In this document: one piece after another, positions 33,601 through 44,254 of the stretch
How the letters are laid out: each line of letters begins with the position of its first letter
Numbering within the stretch: position 1 is the stretch's first letter
Notes under the pieces: generated by a model
What the model was told of the DNA's origin: nothing
What the model saw: the letters and a program-made list of their open reading frames with translations, nothing else
The model's database searches: none
Source of the DNA: Prostheceraeus crozeri
Lineage: Eukaryota > Platyhelminthes > Polycladida > Euryleptidae
Assembly (NCBI GenBank): GCA_907163375.1
Contig: CAJQUW010003622.1
Location: 124,001 to 188,000 of the forward strand
Direction: 5' to 3'
Length of the DNA stretch: 64,000 bases
Program-made: the position numbers and the translations under genes

Positions 33601-35051
33601 GATTCTCGCAAAATGTAGATTTTTTAGTTCAATAGAAGGATATCGGAATCAAAATGTTCGTTTTTTATCAAAATATGATAAGCAACGCAAAATCTTGCCG
33701 ATCTGTGCGACCTGTAAACATTGAAGAATTAAGCCAATTTTTTATAGTTTTTAGGTGAAACGGAGACGGGGCATGCCAGTGCTGATGATTTTTGGCATAC
33801 TTTGTTTTTTCCCAATGTATATTGAAACACCCTAATATATATATATATATATATATCTTATTAAAAACCACAATCGGATTGATAATGAACATGAATAAAA
33901 AGGAATTTATGAGGGGCTGCCAAAATCAAAATACTGTACGTAAAATAGTTTGGCTTTTATCTAAAATGCGAATTACTAACAAATTACTCCAACAGAAATA
34001 ACATTCAGCTTCTTTGGTGGAAGCAGTCTACTTTTCTCTTGAGTGCAAAAACAAAACTTAACTCTGGGGGAAGATGATACTAAAAAACCAAAAACAAAAC
34101 TGAACAAAACCTTGAGAAGAAGCTACATCACCTAGACCTCACTTAAGTAAACGTCTTATAGATGTCTGTTTCTCATCATTCTTTCCCTGATCATGTCATG
34201 CTTATTCAAATCGCATCTTCCTCTCACACTTTTTCCTCTGTTCCTGTCCTTCTTCTTCAAATCTCTCTTCTTTTCTCATCATTCTTCCTCTCATCCTGTC
34301 CTACTTCATCTCATCTTATCCTGTCCGACTCACATCTTCATCTCATCATTTTTCCTCTGATCCTGTCCTGCTTTTTCAATTCGCATATTCTTCCTCTCAT
34401 CATTCTTCTTCTGATCCTGTCATGCTTCTCCAGCTCGTATCTTCAGAAATGGTTCCCTTCGAATGCGTTTCTTGTTCCTATATGCTCTTTCTAGCGATAT
34501 CAATGTCTGCTTCATATGCTCTCTTCTGCTTTTTCAGCAGCTTGAAGAACAATTCTTCTAAGCATGCTTCTGGCGATGGATTTTCTGCGTGTTATTGCCA
34601 ACGTACTCAAGAAATCACTTTTCTATTTCTGTAGCTCAAGGTTCTCTTGCTTTTTCATGTGCGCGCCCTCCATCTTTTTTACTTATTCTTTCAGAACAGG
34701 ATCATGAAGAGCATCATTTCGCACGAACTTCTCAACACCATTTTGATTGTGTATCAGGAGACATTGCTTGATAGATTGCAGGGTGCTCGCACATTTTCGG
34801 AGAATAATTTCCAGACTCATGAAAAAATTACAGACTCATTGATAATGCCAATTTATCCTAATTCATCCAAAAATTTGGTTTAATTGCCCTAAGGGAAGAA
34901 AGAAGTTTGAAGAAGGAACAACTGGGCTGTATTCGGCAAACAGAGAGACTGCCGACGGAAAGGAATCACTTAGAGGACACTCCTATTTACGGATGAAAAG
35001 GTAAGTCAAAAATTAGCAGACTAGTCTGAAGAGAACATGAAAATATGCAGG
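33601..35051. other. No gene; pyrimidine-rich minisatellite inside
   Basis: Apart from the repeat at 34170-34445 and a (TA)n run at 33835-33857, nothing is recognised. Confidence 0.3.
34170..34445. repeat. Pyrimidine-rich minisatellite
   Basis: Four to five degenerate units of about 50-65 bp, each with CATCATTCTTCCTCTGATCC and CTGTCCTGCTT-like words (starts near 34176, 34280, 34347, 34400). Reading frames through it are composition artefacts (Ser/Leu/Ile-rich). Confidence 0.7.
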
Positions 35052-35059
35052 AGCGAGTA

Positions 35060-35794
35060 CAAGGATGAAAACCCTTGATTGCAAAAAATCCGGAAAATCC
35101 GTTAAAATATTGTACTAAAAACATAGTACCCGATGACTAGATTCAGATGTAGATTCATCTTGTGTTACACTGGCATAAGACTTTTGCAACACTTCAACCA
35201 ACTTTTTATTTAGATATGGGGCCAATCCGTGCTCAATCCGCCGAATTCTTTACTGTGCCTGGTCTTGTCTTGACAACGTTTTGGTCTTTGAGACTGCGAA
35301 AAGTTATGAATAAGAGAACTGAGATATCACGTGCAATAAAACAGCAGAGCAATCCAGCAACCAATGTTAGAAACCACCATCAGTAGCATGGCACCTATAT
35401 TTTTGGACATATTCCATGATATGCATCTGTTGTATAGGACTTGCATATCCCGAATTTGCTTTGACATAGAAGTTTGCAATTACAAAGACTTATAGTTCAG
35501 TTTCCTGATTGGGTACCGAATGTCAGAGGAGACACGCAAATACCACTCCAATATCCCAAACAAACAATTCATTCTCTGCTACTCATCTCGCTTCTAAAGA
35601 TAGATAAGTTCCTGTTCCTAAGAATCTGATACGCTTGGTATTTAGTATAATAGAACATCTGCTCGTTGTTCAACAATACCCACACCCCCTACCCCCTTCA
35701 ATTTTTTGTGATATTTTTACGAATCTCGTGACCCATCAAAATTTCACTCTAAAAAATCCGAAAAAGCCGGAAAAGCTGGAAAACTTTCATCCCT
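35060..35794. mobile_element. Short non-autonomous hAT element
   Basis: 735 bp. Termini CAAGGATGAAAAC and the complement of CAGGGATGAAAGTT. Flanks AGCGAGTA (35052-35059) and AGCGAGTG (35795-35802) agree at 7 of 8, an 8-bp duplication with one change. The right end contains ACGAATCTCGTGACCCA (35717), shared with the hATs near 11.2 and 23.4 kb. No transposase. Confidence 0.65.
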
Positions 35795-36039
35795 GAGCGA
35801 GTGCAGTTAAAATCGAAAGGCGGCTCGAGTCAATAAAAAAAATGCCGACTGATTGAGTAGAGTGCGCAGAAGCAGAGACACGCCAAACATGTCTGCTGAT
35901 CAGCGATATCAATTCAAAATGGAAACCGAAGCAACGATTTGCTGAAGGTAGCAGCGAACATTTGCTGCAAACATCCTAAGAGACCAATGACAGAGCAATG
36001 CCGAAACCTGCATGCATAGACGCATGATCATGACACCAC

Positions 36040-37540
36040 AGTAGTGACGGAACTTGAAGACATGGCACTCCAAGACGAAGAGAGAAATGGCGAAATACTC
36101 GGTTGTCAAGTCGAAGCAGCGAGCAAGAAGCTAAAACCATACAACGCGCCCGGTACAGATGGCATCACAAGAAAGATGCTACATGCAGGTGGAGCAGGCG
36201 GCAGAAGAGGTGCTATCAGCAGTATGCAGTCAAGCATTGATAAGTTCTGATCAATGGAACAAGTCGGTTATAGTGACGCTGCCAAAGAAAGGAGATCTAA
36301 GCATCTGCAGCTCAAATACCGCATCCTATCCCTGAAAAACCACGTGCTCGCACAGATCATCCTAGAGCGTCTGAAAGCCTCTGTCGAGCCATTCCTGGTA
36401 GAAGAACAAACAGGCTTCCGTAGAGACAACAGTACTTTGCAACAGATCCTTGCTGATGGTCTGCTTTGTCGATTTCTCTTAGGCTTTCGGCAACATTCGG
36501 CAAGACGCCGAGTGGGCAGTGCTGAAATCGTACGGATTGGATGCCAAGATAATCCGTATTTTGAAGAGTATGTACTACAATGCCAGAGCTGCAGTTAGAC
36601 TCGGAAATGAAACTGACGACTGGTTTAGACAGGGATTACAGGCGGCGATCCCCTATGACCTGTTATTTTGCTTTGCAAACCTTAAACGTTATAACAATGT
36701 GGAAAAGGTGTCAATTCAGGGACAGCCTATCAACAGCGCAAGCCTTGCCGATGATATAACACTTCCGGATGAAAGTTGGTGAGATCTGGAGAGTAGCCTA
36801 AACTTCGTTTCTTCAGATGCAGGAAGATGTGGCCGCAAGGTCAACACCGATTGCAGCGAAGGGATTAATGACAGTGAAGACAAGTAAAAAAGCAGAGCTT
36901 TCGACCACCAACAGTACAATTGAAACAGTACACAAGTTCACCTATCTTGGAATGACGATAAATGGCGAGGGATGTGCAATGGAATTCGTCAGCGCATTGG
37001 CATGGCCACGCATGGCATTCAGGACGCTAGCAGGTTTTAACAAAATATGGAAGAGTCACGTGATTAGCACGAGAACCGTAATGCTGTTACAATCCTGTGT
37101 TTCTAGCGTGCTGATGCTTACTCGGAAACGTGGACGCTGAGAAAGGCGGATAAGCGTCGTCTCGACGCCCTTGAGTTGAGGTGGTGGTGCTTCCGCAGGA
37201 TTTTAGGTGTTAGATGGTTTCACAACATCACCAATTATGAAATCCTGAGAAGAGTTGAAACAAAGTTGCGACTGGTGTAGATGGTTAATTATATGCGTAA
37301 AATGAGTCTGTTCGGCCACATCTGCCGCACGGAACATCATTGCCCAGTGAAGATCGTGCTCTTTGGTATAGTGATTGGCAACAGTCGTAGAGCCGATCCA
37401 TGTGTTGGACAGACAGCATCAAGGATTGGTGCGATGCTGACCTAGACGTGATAGCTAGAATGACAGAAGAGACTGGCGGAAAATAACAGAACGAGTAATT
37501 AAGGAAACCAACGAATGATTCGACCTCGCAAATCAAGCAA
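36040..37540 (+). pseudogene. LINE reverse transcriptase relic
   Basis: Successive plus-strand frames follow the order of a non-LTR reverse transcriptase: EAASKKLKPYNAPGTDGIT (36110-36170), VIVTLPKKGDLS (about 36270), EPFLVEEQTGFRRDNST (36390-36435), AEWAVLKSYGLDAKII (36505-36555), INSASLADDITL in place of the F-A-D-D box (about 36730), HKFTYLGMTINGEG (36935-36970), then ETWTLRKADKRRLDALELRW (37125-37180) and an HICRTEH tail (37317). At least four frame changes, and the segment around the palm core is shortened. The endonuclease domain is not seen upstream. The style of the C-terminal part resembles RTE/CR1-group elements; the clade is not certain. Confidence 0.75.
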
Positions 37541-39389
37541 AGGGAGCAAAAATTAGGTGACTAATTTTTGGGGACAAAAATTAAGTGAGCGGATTTAAGT
37601 CTGTTTAGTTGGTAGTTCTAACAAGAGCATTAGCTTTTTGATGTATATGAACGAGGTACTTAGTCGTTCATTAGTAGGCGAATATGTTTAGCAAACGGAA
37701 TTTCCTAGTAACTGCCACCGAATTGAACTAATATTTTTCAGTTCATGAAACTGATGAACGAACTGGAGAAATAGGAGAAATTAATTCTCACATCGCTTTT
37801 TAGTGTTCAGACATGGACAGCTGTTTAGAGTAAACTTCGCTCAGACAAATCTGTGCTGTTGTTTCTGTTCGTGAACATGTCATAATACAGTGAAAACGAG
37901 TAAATTAAAGATCAGACCAGACAGGGATTTTTACGGCCATTTTAGCCGGCGCAGCACAGCGCAAGAATTTTCGTGCGCCTAATGAAATGTTTCATAAAAT
38001 TTCTCTCGATTTCTGCAGGGTGGCAAATTTGAGGCCATGGTAAAATTACAGGTAATTATGGCTACAAATATTTACGAGTTAAATACCTCTGGGATATAGG
38101 TCAATCAACTACTTGATGAATTTAATAGTATAGTGTTGCCATCTTTCCAGGAATCTGGGAAAAATACGGGATTCGGAATTGGATGGCTTCCCTGTAGTGG
38201 CAGGTTTATGAATGTCAAGTCGATATGAGACAAAGGCAAATACGAAAGAAGGCTTATGAGAAAGAATAACTGACACGATGAAGAATGCAGCTTCTTTGAT
38301 TCTCAATGTGGTCAACGAGCGCCAAGTCCCACAACGTTGATGCCCTTCAAAGTGAACAACAAGGAAGTGAATGACTTGAGTGCTTAAGCTGAACTGAACG
38401 GCATGGCGTGAAATTAAAATGAACAGGCGAACTGAGCGAACGAACAAAATAGTTAAAAGAGCGAAGAACTGAGTGAGCTGAATAAATGGCCTTAGTCGAA
38501 TGCATTGCTGCACTTGAATCCTGGAACGATCTTTTGCATTCAAGTTTCGAATATACATGTATTTATCGATGAAATGATAATTTGCGCCTTAATAAATGAA
38601 TTTCACGCTTCACCATTTGATGCATTAATGAAAGAGGAATATTGTACTTCACAATGCGAGAAACAAAATTTCTCATAAAAGTTTTTTGCACTTGTGATGA
38701 ATGAAACTCAGTGGCCACCACATTGCAGTTGGCATTTATACGCTTTCAACCTTGAGCACATATTTTCACATTTTTTCTATTATCAGAAAATAGAACTTCT
38801 TCTTAAGATGATTTTATTCAAATATATCAACCTTTTTACAAATACAATTCTACACAAACGACATGCATATACGAGCATTCTTATAGTGCTCGTATATAAA
38901 TATCGAAAATAATGAAAAGGAATAGACGCCAGTCGTTCATCTGACTTGATCTCTTTGTCAGCAAGATTTATGGCACTTCTAAGGCCTTACGTCATTGATC
39001 AGATGGCATCCTTAATCAAGTTGCGCTTATTTTCTCCCTCACTATCTTGCATTCATTAAATATATGTACTGTTAACTAAAATGCTTTCCCCATTGCGATC
39101 TTGTCCACATCGAGTTATAGCACATATGGTTCCTTCAATATTAAATTCGCTCCTATAGTTCCAATCACATTCTGTGTGTGGATTCAATGAGACTAACTGC
39201 GCCACATTGCTCTCCTAAAACTTGTATTTTCTCAAATGTTCACTCAACCTGCTTTAAGTACTAGCAAAAATCATTTGACAAGGAAATAGAAGCGCTAGCA
39301 CGCAATGTCTGCGTAGCTTGCAGCAATATACTCACAGAATGCGAATGGAATAATGTGAGTGTTGTGAGTTCTTCCAATTTTTTTCCACA
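37541..39389. other. No gene recognised
   Basis: The long minus-strand frame at 38109-38558 is rich in Phe/Leu/Ser and arises from a GAAC/GAGCGAAC-type repetitive stretch (38390-38480). I do not consider it a gene. Confidence 0.3.
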
Positions 39390-39749
39390 CTTCCCAGACC
39401 CGCGGGCAACCTGGATTGGATTGCATCCAATGTTTCAGACTTCATCTCTGATGTTTTCTCATTGAGACTTGATGTCATCCTGCTAAAAGATCCTGCGTAG
39501 ACCAAAGCCAGTTTGCTTAGAGTTGGATATGTCTCTCTCAGTCTGTACCAGTAAGTATCGATTATTGTAACTGGAAGACGTTCTAAAGCTGGACTTACAG
39601 AGTAATTTCTGATTTCCTTCTCGATATCGCATTTTTCATCGTCATTTAATATGCTGGCGATGATGGGTGTAACAGGTACTGTAGTTCTGCCCGACGGAGT
39701 GACTTTTCATTTATAGTGACAATGCCGACAAATGCCGCAATAACTTATT
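39390..39749 (-). pseudogene. Older hAT-like relic, C-terminal half (left of the insertion)
   Basis: Read from 39749 down, the minus strand gives ILNDDEKCDIEKEIRNYSVS, then RLPVTIIDTYWYRLRETYP, TLSKLALVYAGSFSRMTSS. This matches the hAT pattern of a Trp in helix 1, then Y-P-x-L-x-x-L-A and the dimerisation region. It continues the reading of 47846-48600 once the intervening 39758-47837 insertion is disregarded. Confidence 0.5.
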
Positions 39750-39766
39750 CTTGTGTGCAGGGTTGG

Positions 39767-39852
39767 CTTGATTTAAATCACTGATTTAAATCGCGATTTA
39801 AATCAATTGATTTTTTTAAAAAATCAGCGATTTAAATCAAAAGTTGATTTTT
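39767..39852. repeat. Subterminal GATTTAAATC repeats of the hAT (left)
   Basis: GATTTAAATC or a close variant is repeated about five times, partly palindromic. The counterpart at 47750-47828 has AAATCAAAAAAATC runs. Confidence 0.7.
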
Positions 39853-40739
39853 TTGAAAATTTGTCTTTCGACTCATTTTAACTAGCTTGGTATTAAAACT
39901 AGCGAAATTCAGTTCAAAACCAACATAGGCATGTATGTATCATACATGTAGACTACATAGGCCTACCTGTACATGGTTCAGGATTGCCAAAAATCAAAAC
40001 AATCACCGACAGACTCGATTTAAAGGGCAATTCCACGCAGTCACGAACGAACTTTGCAGGATTTATTATTACATTTCTGATTGTCATTCCTAACCTATTG
40101 AACCGGTGATAATCATACTTTATTTGAATTGGCTGCAATATTCACTGTTTATGAAACACTAGCCAAACCGATGAAAAAATGTGTATTTGATGGTTTAAAA
40201 TACAATAGTTTGAGTGGTCACGAACGAACACAGAACGACAAGACTTTTTCGAAAAAAATGTAGACGTTAATAACCTCCAAAGCTCTGGATTCTTCATTAC
40301 GAAATTTGCTCTGATTGAATAGATTAGTATGCTATTTGATCAACTTAAATGAGGAAAAGAAATGTAGAAACGTTTGATTACTAGCAGTTCATAAGTTTCG
40401 AGAAGTGCGGTCACGAACGAACATTTTGCCCAACTTCATCAGAAAACATATTCGAAAAAGAAATCAGTCACAAACGCGCTCCATGCATTCCTTTGTATAA
40501 AGATAAAGTTAATAAATCATTTCGGAACATTTGCTTCGTGTCGGGAATCGAATATCTATTGGCATTTGTCGTTTTTTTGGCATGCAAGTTCATTCACGAA
40601 AGTTAGTCATACTGGCACAAATTTACAAAGAAACGACTTATGCCTAGGTACAATTTTGACGCACTTCAATGTCCTAGTTGCTTGTAAGTTATTCTCAAAG
40701 TTTCCAAGAGAGTGAAGTTTCTTGACTCACGAGTAATTC

Positions 40740-41025
40740 TATTTTTAGCAGTCCAGGGATTCCCATGATATTTCAAGACTGATTTAATCGATATGGAGAC
40801 AGATGTGCGTCTTAGGTGGAGAAACACACATCAACCATAATGTAAAGCTTTTTTAGTAGCCCTGGGCTTCCCATGACATGACTGATTAACGGAATGGGAG
40901 CAAATGTATGTATTGGGTAAAAGAAATAGGCTATTTTTAGTATCCAGGATTTTCCCATGAACATGGGTATAAGTTGTGCTATTTTTGGTAGTCGTGGGAG
41001 TCCCATGAATATTTTTGACTGTGAA
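40740..41025 (+). repeat. Four tandem units upstream of the transposase-like gene
   Basis: Units start near 40741, 40849, 40933 and 40981, each with TTTTTAGTAG-like sequence followed by GGG-x-TTCCCATGA and often GACTG. The last ends about 45 bp before the likely ATG at 41073, so they sit where a promoter would be. Confidence 0.6.
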
Positions 41026-41072
41026 ATATAAAACAATGGAAGATATATTTCAATGTGATTCATGACCGAAAA

Positions 41073-42952
41073 ATGGGCAAGACTCGAGCTGAAATCGCGA
41101 AGAAGTATCGTTCCACAAATTCATCATATCTTTCCCGAGAAGTTGACCGGATGAGAGTGAGACGTTCAAATATGGCCCAAGAAGAACTCGAACGTGATCG
41201 TGAGAAGGCTAAAGTAAGGATGAAAAATCTCCTAGAGAAGAGGAAGTTGAATGATTCCAACACGGTTTTCAAAACAAAAGCGGCCGAATCGAAGGCAAAA
41301 CAGCGAGTGATCAATGCAATGCCACGTTCCCCACGTCACAGGAAAGTCATTGCACAAGCAATTGCTGAAGAATACCAAGTCTCCAGCAGCTCGTCGTTCA
41401 TTAAAGGGAAGAGAACATCTTTATCAGAAAGCCACAAAGACACCATTGCTGATTTCTACGATCAGGATGAAATATCTCGTGTCTGTCCATGAACCAAAGA
41501 CTATGTTACTGTGCGCGAAAAAGGCGAGAAGATGAAGGTTCAAAAGCGTTCGTTGATCTACACAGTTGGAGAGTGTTATCGAATGTTAGTAGAAAAACAC
41601 GGCAAATTAGTTGGCAAGTCTCTCTTCTATAATGCCCGTCCCAAACACGTCATCCCTATTAGCAAAACTCCACACAACGTTTGCTGCTGTGTGCTTCATG
41701 AAAACTTTATGTGCTTGCTAAATGCAGCCTCATCTGCGGGATTGATGACACTACCGTGTTATCATTCTAATTGGATTGTTGACAATGCACTGTGTCCTGA
41801 TGCTAAGCCAGATTGCCTGAAGAACACATGCGACGAGTGTGCCAATGGTCAACGAATATCGGAGAACGCGATCGACCAGGATGTGGATTTGACTGTTACA
41901 GTCAAGAGATGACAGAAAGGCTTCTCTGGCGAGACTATTGCTTGCCACGACACGATTATGTCAGCAATGGAAGTGAGTGAGGCATTCCAAGCTTTACTGC
42001 CACAGTTCCAGCTGCATCATCTACTGAAAAGAAATCAACAAGCCATGTACCGCAAGGACAAAGAGTTGGCATCCTCAGAACGCGTACTGGTTCACTTTGA
42101 CTTCAGTGAAAATGCAACATGTCCCTTCCAGGATGAGGTTCAGAGCGCCCACTGGTAGCAGAAGCAGTTGTCTTCGTTTGTTGTCTGCGTGTTCAAGTTC
42201 AACGACTGCCCTAGCTGCCGTGTGATGGTCAGTGACCATCTGGATCACTCAAAACGATCAGTGTCTCATTATCTGCAGACAATCATTGAATCAACTGTCA
42301 CATCGGAAGTGCAAGAACTGATCTTCTGGAGTGACGGACCTGCATCCCAATTCAAGAACGGTACACTGCCATGCTGCTGAATCATTTTGCGAGGAAGTAT
42401 GGGCTGCAGATTAGCTGGAACTTCTTTGCGACGGCTCATGGTAAAGGGTGTGTTGACGGAGTCGGAGGTTCTGCAAAACGGATGGTTTGGGACTGTGTTC
42501 GCTCGAGACGTTACCAAGTGCAGAGTGCTCAACAGTTCGTTACCTGCCTCAACGAGTGCAACAGTAAAATTGTAGGCACGGTCGTGTCGTCCGGTGACAT
42601 TGATTGTAATTATCACCAGTTACAGAATATTATTGAGAACGCGCCAAAGATGACCGGTGTTCAGACGGATCATCAGTGGATAGCCAAAGACAATCAGCAA
42701 CTAATTCGACGGCCATTCTCAATCGTCTACGCAGATTGTGATCCTCCATCCATTATCAACGAGGTTCGTGTCGGTGATATGATCATCGCTAGTATCAGCA
42801 CAAGTCGTGGCACCACCAAGAACTTCATCGGAATCATCCAATCTCTAGCTGATAATGATTATGAGGTGCAGTTTCTCAAGGAATGCTCGCAATCAATCTA
42901 CATGATTTCTGATACAAGTGATGTTGCATGGGTACAGAAATCTGACATTTGA
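41073..42952 (+). pseudogene. RNase H-like transposase relic (DFSEN / SDGPASQFKN family)
   Basis: The likely start is ATG 41073 (MGKTRAEIAKKYR); the frame is basic to about 41330. Then SRVCP-TKDYVTV, QKRSLIYTVGECYRML, FYNARPKHVIP, CCCVLHENF. Next FDFSENATCPFQDEVQSAHW (about 42101-42157), FWSDGPASQFKNG (42320-42362), and after a frame change WNFFATAHGKGCVDGVGG and AKRMVWDCV (42415-42500). It ends with a compact SH3/Tudor-like tail VGDMIIASI...FIGIIQSLADNDYEVQFL. In-frame TGA, TGA and TAG occur near 41490, 41910 and 42156, plus one frameshift near 42362. I recognise the order from multicopy uncharacterised metazoan proteins. D of FDFSEN and D of FWSDGPASQ are candidate catalytic residues; function is inferred. 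Confidence 0.65.
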
Positions 42953-44254
42953 CCAGTGGAAGTAGATTACACAATAGACAGTCGTGATCGGTATATTTTT
43001 TCATCTCCTCCGAAGTGACCATGAAACATTTTATATTTTCCTGTTGCATATAGGCCTATTCAATATTTTTAAGCTCTCCTGAATTGATATAGTGTCCTCT
43101 TTGTTATCTGAAAGGTGTTTTCATAGCTTTTTCCTAGTTCAAGTTTGCGGGATGGGATAATTGTGAAGTTGTGGTCATGTCGCGAACGAAAATAATACCA
43201 CAGTCACGAACGAACACTCATCTCTTTTCTTCCGACGGTCGTAAATATTAACCCCTCATAATCAAATTTCAGTCGAAGGTCACGGTAGCCTAGGGCATCA
43301 TTTACATATGCATAAATTTGTGCTAGATAAAATTGATCTAGTAGAAGATAGAAAAATAGTAGATATCTGGTCACGAACGAACATTTATACTAAGATTCAA
43401 ACTCGTGTCAAAAAATCGGAAGAAATTATGTCCTTGACAAAAAACATTGTTTGAGCTTTGACAAAGGAGTATCAATATTAATATAACGCAGTATAGACTA
43501 CTTGGAGTTCCATTTCTAACACTGCCTACATTGTTTCAAAAATTCAAAGGGAATGTATTTTTAATATCTTAAAAATAGCAAGATATTCCAAAATTGAATT
43601 TATTAGTAGAAGTGTGTGTCTAAGCGATAAATTTTGTGATTCCTAATGGCTTCGGATATCCTTTCAAGAAAACACAAGTCACTGAGAGAAAATAATGCGT
43701 TTTAAAATTTGCCCTCCGTGTCGTTTTTACCGTGGAATTGCCCTAAATCATCTGATTAAGTAAACTGTCGATTTAATCACTTGATTTCTATCATACTTTG
43801 AATACACGTAAAATTATATTTGTATGTATACATGTACATATACATATGGCATAGTGATATGGAAAGTCTCATTCAAAAAACAGTATTTGAAATCCTGAAT
43901 TCAATTACTGATTATATTGTCCGGTTTTTGATATTTATCAAACTGTTGATCGTTAAACACTCATTAGACTGCCGCGCAAGAGTCTGCTTAATAACCTAAC
44001 ATATGCTACTGAATCATGTGTTTTATACTCGTTGTACTCATCTGTCAGATAGAATTCCTGAATCAGCGTGATACCCATGAATCATTCATGTGCTCGTACG
44101 CGTTTTAGCTGAAGTTATGATGGATATTTTCTTGGAAATATTGGTTCTTGGGAATAACACCGGTTGGCTGCCTGATTGGCCGACTAATGGCTAATCGAAA
44201 ATGTTAGGATTCACACGGGAATCTGGAAATGCTTTTTTCTCGGAAATATCATAG

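Larger units (their letters stand above)
40025..43743 (+). mobile_element. DNA transposon of unassigned superfamily, 4-bp TAAA duplication
   Basis: Termini GGGCAATTCCACG (40025-40037) and exact complement CGTGGAATTGCCC (43731-43743). The 4-bp duplication TAAA is at 40021-40024 and 43744-43747; removing the element restores a plausible CGATTTAAATCATCTG. The word TCACGAACGAAC occurs exactly at 40041, 40218, 40411, 43204 and 43371, all on the same strand, with weaker copies near 40467 and 43180. A single transposase-like relic is at 41073-42952. It is inserted in the left arm of the 39758-47837 hAT. Confidence 0.8.

Noticed and set aside
34162-34883. Overlapping Ser/Leu-rich frames
   Set aside because: Produced by the pyrimidine-rich minisatellite at 34170-34445.
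38109-38558. 149-codon minus-strand frame
   Set aside because: Composition (Phe/Leu/Ser-rich) comes from GAGCGAAC-type repetitive DNA on the other strand; no domain.
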